Shown here piece by piece: positions 1 through 8,588 of a DNA stretch of 64,000 bases; within the stretch, counting starts at the first letter, position 1, and every line of letters starts with the position of its first letter. The DNA comes from Cylindrospermum sp. NIES-4074 (GTDB taxonomy: Bacteria; Cyanobacteriota; Cyanobacteriia; Cyanobacteriales; Nostocaceae). The translations under genes and the position numbers were made by a program. Below the pieces are notes generated by a model, which saw nothing but the letters and a program-made list of their open reading frames with translations, searched no databases and was not told the origin of the DNA. The DNA lies in contig AP018269.1 of assembly GCA_003994795.1 (NCBI GenBank), positions 372,001 to 436,000 on the forward strand, in the 5' to 3' direction.

Positions 1-142
1 TGGGCAAATCTTAGCTGGTTGTTCAATGGTACTCACACCATCTGATCATCCCCAGTTTCCTAATTTGCCAGTGGTGCTGTTTCCGGGTAATGTCGGTAAT
101 GCTGATGCCTTGGGGACAGTTTATCAAAGATTGACAAAATGA
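1..142 (+). CDS. C-terminal end of an unidentified protein (partial, 5' end outside window)
   Basis: An open frame enters from the left edge and stops at a TGA at 140-142, giving about 46 residues. The tail includes the segment FPNLPVVLFPGNVGNADALG. It lies on the same strand as minC, about 180 bp upstream. I do not recognise the family from this fragment. The reading frame is plausible because it is open to the edge and has ordinary composition, but there is too little to assign a function. Confidence 0.5.
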   Translation, partial: GQILAGCSMVLTPSDHPQFPNLPVVLFPGNVGNADALGTVYQRLTK

Positions 143-147
143 GTGTT

Positions 148-245
148 GAGGAGCCAGCCGCGTGGTGAGGCAGCGCGGTCTTGGGGGTTTCCCCCATGAG
201 CGACTGCCGAAAGGGTTTCCCGACTTGAGCGGACTGGCGTTGTTG
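148..245. repeat. Dispersed intergenic repeat upstream of minC
   Basis: This GC-richer stretch contains short nested inverted repeats such as GGGGGTTTCCCCC and GGTTTCCCGACTTGAGCGG. It resembles the short dispersed repeats commonly seen between genes in Nostoc-type genomes. It lies between the upstream partial gene and minC. The assignment to a repeat family is from memory of the style of sequence, not from a comparison. Confidence 0.4.
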
Positions 246-322
246 AGGAAGTTTTTGGAGAAGAGAACAAATCTAATTATTGGTAATTGCTTAGTGCGTT
301 GGTGTCTTTTGGCTAGTGCTGC

Positions 323-1381
323 ATGACTTTTGATGCGGATATCCCAGATTTAGAGTCAAATTCTGTACCTCCTGATGCAGAATCAATCTCTACTCTTGCT
401 GATTTAGAAGTAAATAAATCTACTGTTTCTCAAGCAGATTCTATCCTTCCGGATGCTGAACTGAATTCTGTTCTCCTGTTTCTACAACAAGCTAATTCTG
501 ACTCTCAGGATGGAGAGTCAAATCCTACTAACCCAGATTTAGAGTCAAATTCTGCTAACCCAGATTTAGAGTCTAATCCTGTTCTGCCTGATTTAAATAC
601 TCTAGAGTTAGTATTACCAGAACAGAAGGTAAATAATAATCTCCAAGTCCAGCTGAAGACTGAGGAGGGCAGACTGTTATTAATTTTGCCAACAGAATCT
701 CAAGTACCTGTATCAGAAATGAGTTGGTCGGAGATTTGGCAACAGATGAGGCAGCGTCTCAATGCAGGCGATCGCTTGCGGACTCCTAATACGAGTGTAC
801 ATCTAGTAGCCAAAGACCGCTTGTTAGATGCAAGACAACTGCAAGAACTGGCGGAAATTTTAACTGAAGTTCAGCTGCAACTCAAATCTGTAGCCACTAG
901 TCGCAGACAAACTGCGATCGCTGCTGTCACATCAGGTTATTCTGTAGAACAGCTACAACCAGAAACTTCTCTCAATTCTGAGTCCAAAGCTACCCCCGCA
1001 CCCCTAGCAGATGCCCTTTATCTAGAAATGACAGTCCGTTCTGGTGCAGAAATTCGCCATGCTGGTACAGTAATTATTTTGGGAGATTTAAATCCAGGTG
1101 GTATTGTAGTCGCAGATGGAGATATTTTAGTTTGGGGGCGTTTACGAGGAGTTGCTCATGCTGGTGCTGGTGGTAATCGCGAGTGTCTAATTATGGCCTT
1201 GCAAATGGAACCAACCCAATTACGGATCGCCGATGTTGTAGCCAGGGCACCAGAAAAATCACCAATGCAGTTTTCTGCGGAAGTGGCACACATTACGCCC
1301 CAAGGAATTCGCATTGCTAGGGCTAGTGATTTTTCCCGCAGCCAATTAACTAAAATCAATCAAGAGCCGATAAATCTTTAA
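323..1381 (+). CDS. minC: Septum site-determining protein MinC
   Basis: MinC inhibits FtsZ ring assembly away from midcell and is recruited to the membrane by MinD. The C-terminal MinC domain is clear at about residues 230-330, with GDLNPGGIVVADGDILVWG followed by LRGVAHAGAGGN and a QLRIADV segment, the beta-helix that dimerises and binds MinD. The first ~100 residues are acidic and low-complexity, with near-repeats of PDLESN(S/P), and look disordered. This extension is longer than in enteric MinC (about 230 residues). minD follows 36 bp downstream and minE after that, so the three form one operon. The ATG at 323 has no strong ribosome-binding site; a later start within the repeats is possible. 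Confidence 0.93.
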   Translation: MTFDADIPDLESNSVPPDAESISTLADLEVNKSTVSQADSILPDAELNSVLLFLQQANSDSQDGESNPTNPDLESNSANPDLESNPVLPDLNTLELVLPEQKVNNNLQVQLKTEEGRLLLILPTESQVPVSEMSWSEIWQQMRQRLNAGDRLRTPNTSVHLVAKDRLLDARQLQELAEILTEVQLQLKSVATSRRQTAIAAVTSGYSVEQLQPETSLNSESKATPAPLADALYLEMTVRSGAEIRHAGTVIILGDLNPGGIVVADGDILVWGRLRGVAHAGAGGNRECLIMALQMEPTQLRIADVVARAPEKSPMQFSAEVAHITPQGIRIARASDFSRSQLTKINQEPINL

Positions 1382-1417
1382 TATATTTCCTGAACTCCAA
1401 TCGAGCGCATTTTTATC

Positions 1418-2224
1418 ATGACTCGCATTATTGTGATTACCTCCGGTAAAGGAGGGGTGGGTAAAACCACAGTTTCCGCAAATTTAGGTATGGCTTTAGC
1501 CAAAATAGGGCGTCAAGTTGCCTTAGTTGATGCAGATTTTGGGCTGAGAAATTTGGATTTGTTGTTAGGGCTAGAAAACCGCATTGTTTATACAGCGGTA
1601 GAAGTCTTATCCAGAGAGTGCCGTTTAGAACAAGCTTTGGTGAAAGATAAGCGACAGCCAAACCTGGTGCTTTTACCAGCTGCCCAAAATCGCACCAAAG
1701 AGGCTGTAACTCCTGACCAAATGAAAATTTTGGTGAATGCACTGGCGCAAAAATATCAGTATGTGGTCATTGATAGCCCCGCAGGGATTGAAATGGGGTT
1801 TAAAAATGCGATCGCCCCAGCTAAAGAAGCCTTAATTGTCACCACACCGGAAATTTCCGCAGTTCGTGACGCTGACAGAGTAGTAGGGTTACTAGAAGCA
1901 CAAGGCGTTAAGCAAATTCATTTAATAATTAACAGAATCAGGCCCGCAATGGTCAGGGCAAATGATATGATGTCTGTGCAAGATGTTCAGGAACTTCTCG
2001 CCATCCCCTTGATCGGGGTGATCCCTGACGATGAGCGTGTTATTGTCTCTACTAATCGCGGCGAACCTTTAGTATTATCGGAAACTCCCTCTATAGCTGC
2101 CATCGCCTTTGAGAACATTGCTCGTAGATTGGAAGGGGAAACTGTCGAATTTCTTGAGCTTGACTCACCTAACGACAATATCTTCTCCAGGCTGCGAAAG
2201 TTGTTGTGGACAAAGATTGTTTAA
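1418..2224 (+). CDS. minD: Septum site-determining protein MinD (membrane ATPase)
   Basis: MinD is a ParA/MinD-family ATPase that binds the membrane as an ATP dimer, carries MinC, and is released by MinE. The deviant Walker A motif GKGGVGKT is at residues 10-17, with VDADFGLRNLDLLLG just after it. The C-terminus ends in FSRLRKLLWTKIV, the amphipathic membrane-targeting helix expected for MinD. The length of 268 residues is typical. It sits between minC and minE with short gaps (36 bp and 35 bp), consistent with co-transcription. Confidence 0.97.
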   Translation: MTRIIVITSGKGGVGKTTVSANLGMALAKIGRQVALVDADFGLRNLDLLLGLENRIVYTAVEVLSRECRLEQALVKDKRQPNLVLLPAAQNRTKEAVTPDQMKILVNALAQKYQYVVIDSPAGIEMGFKNAIAPAKEALIVTTPEISAVRDADRVVGLLEAQGVKQIHLIINRIRPAMVRANDMMSVQDVQELLAIPLIGVIPDDERVIVSTNRGEPLVLSETPSIAAIAFENIARRLEGETVEFLELDSPNDNIFSRLRKLLWTKIV

Positions 2225-2259
2225 CTCATTTTCCAGTCTCCGCCTAAGACCTAGCTGCA

Positions 2260-2559
2260 ATGATTCTTGAAATTCTAGAAAAACTTTTTTCACGTACTCC
2301 TGACACCAGTCGCACTCAAGTTAAACGTCGCCTACAATTTGTGATAGCCCACGACCGCGCCGACTTAGACCCCCAAACCTTGGAAAAAATGCGCCAAGAA
2401 ATCCTCGCCATAGTCTGTCGCTATGTAGAAATTGAGACAGATGGCTTGGAGTTCTCCCTAGAAAGCAATCAACGCACAACAGCTTTGATTGCTAATTTAC
2501 CCATCCGCCGAGTTAAGGAAACTCCATCTGAATTAGAAAGCAGCGAAAAATCAGAGTAA
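2260..2559 (+). CDS. minE: Cell division topological specificity factor MinE
   Basis: MinE stimulates MinD ATPase activity and drives Min pattern formation. The 99-residue protein begins [12 protein letters not shown], matching the N-terminal membrane-binding/MinD-interacting segment, and has the [15 protein letters not shown] segment typical of the family, followed by the topological specificity domain ([13 protein letters not shown]). It closes the minCDE operon. Length and order match other cyanobacterial MinE proteins. Confidence 0.96.
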   Translation: MILEILEKLFSRTPDTSRTQVKRRLQFVIAHDRADLDPQTLEKMRQEILAIVCRYVEIETDGLEFSLESNQRTTALIANLPIRRVKETPSELESSEKSE

Positions 2560-2685
2560 GTCGTAAATTAAGTAACAGTACAGAATTAATTACACAAAAT
2601 CTGGGCTGCAATTCTTGCTTGCTAAAGAATCAGTAATGTAATTAATTCTGTCGGGGTAGATATAAGTTGTTTTTCACATTAACTC

Positions 2686-2801
2686 AGAACAGCGATATAG
2701 CGGTATGCACTTGGATGAGATACATCATAGTCCCCTCATCGCTTGCGGGGAGGGGGTTGGGGGTGGGGTTCTTGTATCTCACTCAACCGAGAACAGCGAT
2801 A
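2686..2801. repeat. G-rich dispersed repeat bounded by a perfect inverted repeat
   Basis: Perfect 9-bp arms TGAGATACA (2716-2724) and TGTATCTCA (2773-2781) enclose a run of the form cttgcggggaggggg-ttgggggtgggg. A direct copy of AGAACAGCGATA lies on each side (2686 and 2790). A similar G-rich core recurs at about 12265-12295. This is a typical mobile-like intergenic repeat. It could also serve as the transcription end for both minE and the convergent Uma2 gene. Confidence 0.5.
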
Positions 2802-2817
2802 ATTCAGCCTGATTAAA

Positions 2818-3471
2818 TTATTTTATTTCAGGCTCAACACCCAACGCCTTTAACTGTTCCTTCAACTTTTCTACCTCTGACTCAGCTTGTTTTAACGCCT
2901 GGGCTAACTCTCCTGGAGCCAACAATTTCTCCCCCGTATCTTCACGATAAAAAGCAATCAATTGATCGTCAACTTCCAATCGCAGTTTTAAAGGCTCACA
3001 TCGTCCATCTGTAATTGGTTCATATTCTTCTCTATGCAGACGATAGCCTTGTAATTTCTCAGTAATCCACTCTCCCTTGGGGTCAAATAACCAATATTCC
3101 TGCACCCCTAATTGCTCATAAAGCGTTTTCTTGAAACTCATATCCTGATTTTTAGTACCTGGAGAAGTCATTTCAAAAATGACTACAGGTACTTGTCCTT
3201 CTTCCCAAATTTTGTAATTATCCCGATCCCCAGGTGCAACATTAAAAATAACCATTACATCTGGAGCTACTCTTAATTTAGGAAACCCTTGAGCATAGTA
3301 GAGAAATTGATTCGCCAGTACAATAGCTGACTGTCCTTCAATATACTGACGTAAAACAATAACCGTATTAATGATTGCATCCGCATGAATAGACGTTTCA
3401 GCTAAGGGTTCACCATCCGAACTAGGATAAAAAATTTCTGTTGATTGAGGAGTGTTTACGAGGGTAGTCAT
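2818..3471 (-). CDS. Uma2-family putative restriction endonuclease (DUF820)
   Basis: The 217-residue protein has the Uma2 core: PDVMVIFN (residues ~75-82), VVIFEMTSPGTKNQD (~96-110) and QLGVQEYWLFDPKGEW (~120-135). This is the PD-(D/E)XK nuclease-like fold that is greatly expanded in cyanobacteria. The biological role of the family is not known. The C-terminus is a charged coiled-coil-like segment (EQAESEVEKLKEQLKALG in outline). It is convergent with minE and adjoins a decayed second Uma2 copy at 3522-3676. Confidence 0.85.
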   Translation of the reverse strand: MTTLVNTPQSTEIFYPSSDGEPLAETSIHADAIINTVIVLRQYIEGQSAIVLANQFLYYAQGFPKLRVAPDVMVIFNVAPGDRDNYKIWEEGQVPVVIFEMTSPGTKNQDMSFKKTLYEQLGVQEYWLFDPKGEWITEKLQGYRLHREEYEPITDGRCEPLKLRLEVDDQLIAFYREDTGEKLLAPGELAQALKQAESEVEKLKEQLKALGVEPEIK

Positions 3472-3521
3472 AATTAGCCACCTGTGGTTAGGTGATAATT
3501 GGGTGCTTCTATTATTTTAGC

Positions 3522-3676
3522 GACTATGTAGAAGTTTTCCGTCGTAACCCAGAGGGGCAATGGGTGCTTTATCCTTAGAAGGGGATACAATACATTTAGC
3601 GAGTGTAGATTTTCGCTGTGCTATTACAGATGTCTATGAAGACGTTACTTTTGAACCTCCTCAATTGACAGAGTAA
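3522..3676 (+). pseudogene. Frameshifted C-terminal relic of a Uma2-family gene
   Basis: Reading from 3522 gives DYVEVFRRNPEGQWVLYP and then a stop. Shifting one base at about 3574 restores LEGDTIHLASVDFR and then CAITDVYEDVTFEPPQLTE, ending at a TAA at 3674-3676. The pattern RNPEGQWVLYP...LEGDTIHLASVDF is the usual C-terminal region of Uma2 proteins. One missing base in the TTT/CCTT run explains the frame change. No start or N-terminal half is present. It is a gene remnant on the opposite strand to its intact relative. Confidence 0.75.
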
Positions 3677-3740
3677 ATATCGGGCGATTTGGATTAGCTA
3701 CACTAGAAAATTATCTAGCGACTTCCCTATATAAACTGCC

Positions 3741-4193
3741 ATGTCTCCTCTAAAAATTGATTCCCAAACTCTTTATGAAGTAGATTATTTACAATGGCTA
3801 GAAACTACTGTAGAAAAACTACGAAGTCAGGAATATTCAACTGTGGATTGGGGGAATCTGATTGAGGAAATTGAGGACATGGGAAGGAGTGAGAGAAGAA
3901 GTTTAGAAAGCAATTTGATTGTAATTATCTTGCATTTGCTCAAATGGCAATTTCAACCAGAGCAGAGAACTGGCAGATGGGAAGGAAGCATTATTGAGCA
4001 TCGCAGAAGAGTTAAGAAACTTCTCAAGGAATCTCCTAGCCTCAAGCCTTATCTAGAAAGTATATTTGTCGAGTCTTACACAGAAGCAGTTAAACAAGCA
4101 AAAGCTGAAACTAGACTACCGTTGGAAACATTTCCTATGGAATGCTCATATACTTTAGCAAATGTAATTGATGATGAGTTTTTACCTGAGTGA
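3741..4193 (+). CDS. DUF29 family protein
   Basis: The 150-residue protein begins SPLKIDSQTLYEVDYLQWLE and contains WGNLIEEIEDMGRSERRSLES and LLKWQFQPEQR, the conserved layout of DUF29 proteins, which are abundant in cyanobacteria and of unknown function. The fold is mostly helical with no membrane segment. It is preceded by the Uma2 relic, and Uma2 and DUF29 genes are often near each other in accessory regions. No partner is evident that would give it a role. Confidence 0.85.
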   Translation: MSPLKIDSQTLYEVDYLQWLETTVEKLRSQEYSTVDWGNLIEEIEDMGRSERRSLESNLIVIILHLLKWQFQPEQRTGRWEGSIIEHRRRVKKLLKESPSLKPYLESIFVESYTEAVKQAKAETRLPLETFPMECSYTLANVIDDEFLPE

Positions 4194-4236
4194 GTTTTAG
4201 TAAGAGCGTAGTTTATTTGATTAAATGCAACCTCGT

Positions 4237-4959
4237 TTAGTAAGCACCAAGAGCATACTCTATAGTTCTCCAACCAAGTTGTTTAATGCGGAAAGAAGCA
4301 GGCTCATCAGAGATTGTAAAGTCCGTTAAACGGTTGAAATTTCCTACCATAGGATCATGAGCAAGACCTAATTGCAGGAGTCCTTGACAAGCAACAAGCA
4401 CATCTACATATTCCCATTTCAGTTTTGCAGCAATCTCAGCTACGGGAACAACAGGAATAGCCTTTTGCCCTGGTTGACCTTGATTTTCAGAAAAGTGCAT
4501 TTCTTCTTTATATAATATTCGTAAAACCTGCATCTCCTCATCTGACATTTGAGCCAACACCCGAATCAGCATCTGTTTGCCAATATAAAGACTTGTTGGT
4601 GTAACAGACGCAGCCAACAACGCATTAGCTAAAGCATTACATCTCTCTTCAGATGAGGTTTTCATTGCTGCTTCTACTGCTTGAACAAAAATGTCTATGC
4701 ACTCAGCAGAATTTAAAAATTTTTTATCAAGTTTTGATTTATCAAGAGAGTCAAATTTTTGTTCAACAATTAGAATGAACTTATTCAAATTGCGATTCTG
4801 CCATGCAACCATACCTGCGGCAAGGGGCACATTAATTATAGTGCCAAAAACTGGAATAGTATTAATCAGCGCAAGAACACCAGCAATTGATGGTTCAAGG
4901 AATGGGTTTGTTTTTGACAATGCAAGATTGTCATCTTGACCTTGACAATTTTCAGACAT
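4237..4959 (-). CDS. Hypothetical protein with N-terminal hydrophobic segment
   Basis: This 240-residue protein is not recognised. Residues ~22-52 are hydrophobic (PSIAGVLALINTIPVFGTII) and could form a membrane hairpin. A helical middle follows with SSEERCNALANALLAA at ~108-125. The C-terminal half reads like a small winged-helix or helical domain (EIAAKLKWEYVDVLVACQGLLQ). The combination of hydrophobic N-terminus and a KxSSEERCNALANAL segment is loosely reminiscent of DUF4393/abortive-infection-like proteins, but this is only a suspicion. It is convergent with the DUF29 gene, 43 bp away. Confidence 0.65.
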   Translation of the reverse strand: MSENCQGQDDNLALSKTNPFLEPSIAGVLALINTIPVFGTIINVPLAAGMVAWQNRNLNKFILIVEQKFDSLDKSKLDKKFLNSAECIDIFVQAVEAAMKTSSEERCNALANALLAASVTPTSLYIGKQMLIRVLAQMSDEEMQVLRILYKEEMHFSENQGQPGQKAIPVVPVAEIAAKLKWEYVDVLVACQGLLQLGLAHDPMVGNFNRLTDFTISDEPASFRIKQLGWRTIEYALGAY

Positions 4960-5089
4960 AAAGAACCCGCACGAAAAATAGTAAAACTACAAATTTTAGT
5001 CTCAATGTAACATCAAATATGATTGTTGACAAATTAAATTATTTATGCTTCGTAAAGCACCATTTGCAGCAGTGCGCTAGACTTCGTTA

Positions 5090-5137
5090 ACTGATATCTT
5101 GTAACATTCTCAATTAGCCCCCTCACACGCTTGGGAA
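5090..5137. repeat. Dispersed repeat, first copy (second at 58509-58557)
   Basis: The stretch CTGATATCTTG..CATTCTCAATTAGCCCCCTCA..GGGAAT occurs here and again at 58509-58557 with a few differences. It directly abuts the palindromic element at 5135-5230. It is likely part of a dispersed intergenic repeat family. Confidence 0.6.
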
Positions 5138-5230
5138 TGAATTAAAAGGCTAATAGCTAAATAGACTAAAAACCTTTCTCAGTCGTCTTTAGACGACTTT
5201 TGTTATTAGCCTCAGAATTCATTCTGAGGC
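5135..5230. repeat. Nested palindromic (MITE/REP-like) element A
   Basis: Outer imperfect arms GAATGAATTAAAAGGCTAATAGC (5135-5157) and its near-complement at 5202-5224 enclose a perfect inner hairpin AGTCGTCT-TT-AGACGACT at 5181-5198; a third palindrome, GCCTCAGAATTCATTCTGAGGC, is at 5209-5230. Element B at 54341-54513 has the same inner AGTCRTCT hairpin inside larger arms. Such structures suggest a non-autonomous mobile element; no transposase is linked. The remaining bases 4960-5089 and 5231-5341 hold nothing I recognise. Confidence 0.6.
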
Positions 5231-5341
5231 GGTTGTGGGAACTGATGCAAGATGGGAACAAAACAAAAAAACAAAAAAACTTCCCGTTATCACCTGTAGC
5301 AACAACGGGAATTAATAATATTTTTTATAACCTATGAAAAA

Positions 5342-6631
5342 CTATCGGGAAGCAACTTGTGGTTCTCCCCAAACTGGGGTAACTCGTTCACCAAAAGTAA
5401 TAGGTTGATCAGTTGTGACATTGACAGTCTTACCATCACTACTAACTTTCACCAAGGGCCAATCTTCATCACCTAGTTCACCAGTACGGAACAGCACATG
5501 ATCGGGTTGATTTTTACTCCAACCTAACAAGATTGATATTTTTTCATGGTCACTTTCTTCTTGAGCCGGAGCAACTGTGTTGATATTATTTTGTTGGCGA
5601 TCCCAAATTACTGCCTGATCTGTAGAATCGGCTGTGTTGAAAATCCCTTCAAACCTTCTTGCTAAAAAGCGATCGCCTTTTTCTGACCAACTAACCGGAA
5701 CTAATACCCCAATTGTCCCATTAGTATCAGGTTGTTCTGCTGACTCTACTGATGCTTGTAATAGGGGATCACTAACAGCAGAAGTTGTAGCCATCACCCG
5801 CAACCTTTTGGTTTGCATATCTTGGACAAACAAAACGCTGGAGACTCGGCTGTTGTACATTTCCGGTTTGACTTCCAGTTGCACCCGACTATAAACAGCG
5901 TACTTCCGATCTGGAGAAACTACAGGTACACTGCGATAATGACGCACTCCAGAACCACCGTTACCACCAACGGTCTCTTGAGTCACCAGAATCCATTTCC
6001 AGGGAATTGGATGAGGACTGCCTATGGGATCTGCTGCTGTTTGGGATTCGTCGATTTGTCCACCCGTAGGTATTTCTTGAACGGAGGTAGGTTGTGATTC
6101 TTTCAGAATTGGTGCGACTTTAGATGTTGCCAAAGGAAGAACCACATCCTTACTAGAGAGGGAAAGATTATTTCCTTGCAAAGACTTGATTTTAGCGTCC
6201 TTTAATTTTTGGATTAAATCACTTTGACTGGCTGGCATCTCCGCTAAAGGTGCGACTTGAGATGTTGCCGGAGAATCAGCCACATTGCTGCGATCCTGAG
6301 AATTATCTTCTCCTGTCAAAGGCTTAATTTGGTCAGCTGGTAATACTTGCGATCCCCCAATCTTTGCCATTTCCACTGGCATAGAGACAGATTCTTCTCT
6401 CCAAGAGTGGACTTGATTTGCTTTTAAATTAGGTTCCCCATTCGTAGCAATTTTCTTAGGTATGGAGTCAGATTCTCCCGCCCCTGAGGCAATTTTTGCT
6501 ACTTCTAATCGGTTCGCTGAAATAGCATTACTTGATGGCCCTACTAAGGGGGCAATTAGTGTAAGAGCAACACAGTATTTGGCAAATGGTTGTACGCGGA
6601 ACCATCCTGACAGCAAAAGGGGTTTAAGCAT
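5342..6631 (-). CDS. Hypothetical exported protein
   Basis: This 429-residue protein is not recognised. The N-terminus (KPLLLSGWFRVQPFAKYC, then VALTLIAPLVG) looks like a signal peptide or anchor. Residues ~45-200 are low-complexity, polar and probably disordered. The C-terminal ~220 residues form a compact domain: HPIPWKWILVTQETV, VSPDRKYAVYSRVQLEV and VIWDRQQN look like beta-strands of a propeller or WD-like repeat set. The domain seems to be a cyanobacterial conserved hypothetical type. The gene stands alone between two gene-poor stretches. A run of nine or more G lies just upstream of the start (about 6646-6655). Confidence 0.7.
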   Translation of the reverse strand: MLKPLLLSGWFRVQPFAKYCVALTLIAPLVGPSSNAISANRLEVAKIASGAGESDSIPKKIATNGEPNLKANQVHSWREESVSMPVEMAKIGGSQVLPADQIKPLTGEDNSQDRSNVADSPATSQVAPLAEMPASQSDLIQKLKDAKIKSLQGNNLSLSSKDVVLPLATSKVAPILKESQPTSVQEIPTGGQIDESQTAADPIGSPHPIPWKWILVTQETVGGNGGSGVRHYRSVPVVSPDRKYAVYSRVQLEVKPEMYNSRVSSVLFVQDMQTKRLRVMATTSAVSDPLLQASVESAEQPDTNGTIGVLVPVSWSEKGDRFLARRFEGIFNTADSTDQAVIWDRQQNNINTVAPAQEESDHEKISILLGWSKNQPDHVLFRTGELGDEDWPLVKVSSDGKTVNVTTDQPITFGERVTPVWGEPQVASR

Positions 6632-7569
6632 GGTGGACTCTCTAGGGGGGGGGCGGTTGCTGTGTGAGGAGCAATGTCTATGCAGGAAGAGGAAAAGCTA
6701 TGATTATATGTATAACAAGAAACTAAAAGCTTTAACGAGATAATTGCTTCAAATTTTGCATGGCTTTACAAAAGTTTCAGTAACATTCTGCACTGTGTTG
6801 ATAAACGTAAACTACTGCTTTTTTTTAGGAAATTTAGCAATAATTACTATTATCAAAAAGCACTTTGAACTACTATGTAACTGATGACAAATACACTACC
6901 CCTATACCCAACCGCACCGGAAACTAAGTGTCGGTAAAGGGTATTAAACGTATCTTTAAGCTACTGTTCTACTGTTATTAGTAGCCAGCAGTTAGCCAGG
7001 TAGACTGTTAGGAATGGCATTAGGTAAAGCTAACCCGTATTAGGGTTGGCTATTTTTGCCTTGCTATAACAGTGCTGACCGTGATAACGGTTAAAGTGAG
7101 GCGTTACTTGAAAATTTGGCATAGCGATCGCACAACACATAATAACCGAAAAATCCCAGTGTTAACTACCCAGAGGCGGAAATTACAATGGAATCTATAA
7201 CAATTGTGAGAACGCAATACTATATCTTGGAGACGCAACTACACTAAAGCCGAAGGGGAGGGAATTATCAAACAAGTCGAGTTGGTAGATGCTCTAACGG
7301 CTTGTCACGAGACACAGCCCAATAACTAGGTTCACCAATGGCAAATGCAGTTAATACTAGCTGCTCTGCTCGCCAGGATACGTTGAATTTATCAAGGAAC
7401 CTTTTGTTTAGCCAATGATAAACCACTCTACCACTAAAAAACCAAATTTAGTTACACACATCAAGATTGCTTGGCACCATCCTCTAAATATTGTGATTGT
7501 GTCAACAGTCGGTTGTCAGCGATTCAGGACGCACTTACTATTGACTAATAACTATTAACTAAATAACTA
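6632..7569. other. Gene-free stretch of 938 bp upstream of fmt
   Basis: No convincing reading frame is present on either strand. Two structured spots stand out: an imperfect hairpin at about 6909-6950 (ATACCC arm pairing with GGGTAT, inner ACCG/CGGT) and a terminator-like hairpin at 7028-7057. Both could belong to an unannotated small RNA. The rest shows no repeat that I can name. Confidence 0.5.
7028..7057 (+). terminator. Rho-independent terminator-like hairpin with no gene in front of it
   Basis: Arms AGCTAACCC (7028-7036) and GGGTTGGCT (7043-7051) form a 9-bp stem with one G-U pair and a 6-base loop, followed by ATTTTTG. No coding region ends just upstream on the plus strand; the nearest gene upstream is on the minus strand. 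The signal therefore suggests a short non-coding transcript running rightward from about 6.9 kb. Confidence 0.5.
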
Positions 7570-8574
7570 ATGAAAATTGTATTTTTTGGTACTCCTGAGT
7601 TTTCCGTCCCTACTTTAGAAAAATTACTGCATCACCCAGAATTTGAAGTGTTGGGAGTTGTTACCCAACCAGATAAACGCCGGGAACGCGGGAATAAATT
7701 GACACCTTCACCAGTAAAAACTTTTGCTATTACTCATAACCTCCCAGTATGGCAACCCGAACGGGTGAAAAAGGACAAGGAAACTTTAACCCAACTCCAA
7801 GAATTAGACGCAGATGTGTTTGTAGTTGTTGCCTATGGACAGATTTTGTCTCGAAAAATCTTAAATATGCCCAAATTGGGATGTGTCAACGTACATGGTT
7901 CGATTTTACCTAAGTATCGGGGTGCTGCGCCGATTCAGTGGTGTCTGTATAACGGTGAGTTGGAAACGGGGATCACAACGATGTTAATGGATGCGGGGAT
8001 GGATACAGGGGCCATGCTACTCAAAGCAATTACACCCATTGACTTATTGGATAATGCTCAAGTTTTAGCTGACTCTTTAGCCGCAACTGGTGCAGATTTG
8101 TTGGTGGAAACTCTGTTAAAGCTAGAACGGCAAGAAATTGTGCCTATTCCTCAAGATAATTCAGCAGCGACTTATGCGTCTTTAATTCAAAAGCAGGATT
8201 ATGGCTTAGATTGGTCAAAAAGCGCTATCCAATTACACAATCAAATCCGAGGCTTTTATCCTAACTGCACTGCTACCTTTCGCAACCAACCCCTGAAAAT
8301 CACCGCTACTGCTCCCCTTGGTGCTGCTTATGTTCAGGAGCTACCACCAAAATTGCAAGAAGTAATGCATAAACTGCCTGATTTGTCAACTGTATCAGCC
8401 AAACCAGGGGAAGTGGTGAGTATAATTAAGGGAGTTGGGGCGATCGCACAAACTGGGGATGGTTTGTTGCTATTGCGAGAAGTTCAGCTAGCTGGAAAAC
8501 GTCCCCAGTCGGGATGGGATTTTGTTAATGGCACCCGCTTAACTGTAGGTGAGGTGTTTGGTAACGGGAATTAA
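7570..8574 (+). CDS. fmt: Methionyl-tRNA formyltransferase
   Basis: Fmt transfers a formyl group from 10-formyltetrahydrofolate to initiator Met-tRNA in the cytoplasm. The protein begins [20 protein letters not shown], has the loop [21 protein letters not shown] (residues ~35-56), and carries the active-site signature [19 protein letters not shown] (~111-130) including the catalytic Asn/His/Asp set (MDAGMDTG follows). The C-terminal tRNA-binding OB-like domain covers ~210-330. Length 334 is normal. It is a single-gene unit followed by a convergent DUF6464 gene. Confidence 0.96.
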   Translation: MKIVFFGTPEFSVPTLEKLLHHPEFEVLGVVTQPDKRRERGNKLTPSPVKTFAITHNLPVWQPERVKKDKETLTQLQELDADVFVVVAYGQILSRKILNMPKLGCVNVHGSILPKYRGAAPIQWCLYNGELETGITTMLMDAGMDTGAMLLKAITPIDLLDNAQVLADSLAATGADLLVETLLKLERQEIVPIPQDNSAATYASLIQKQDYGLDWSKSAIQLHNQIRGFYPNCTATFRNQPLKITATAPLGAAYVQELPPKLQEVMHKLPDLSTVSAKPGEVVSIIKGVGAIAQTGDGLLLLREVQLAGKRPQSGWDFVNGTRLTVGEVFGNGN

Positions 8575-8588
8575 TAACTTTTAGTTTC

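Noticed and set aside
6880-7060. 6S RNA, RNase P RNA, tmRNA or SRP RNA in the gap before fmt.
   Set aside because: None of the conserved sequence blocks known for these RNAs was seen; only a generic structured segment remains.
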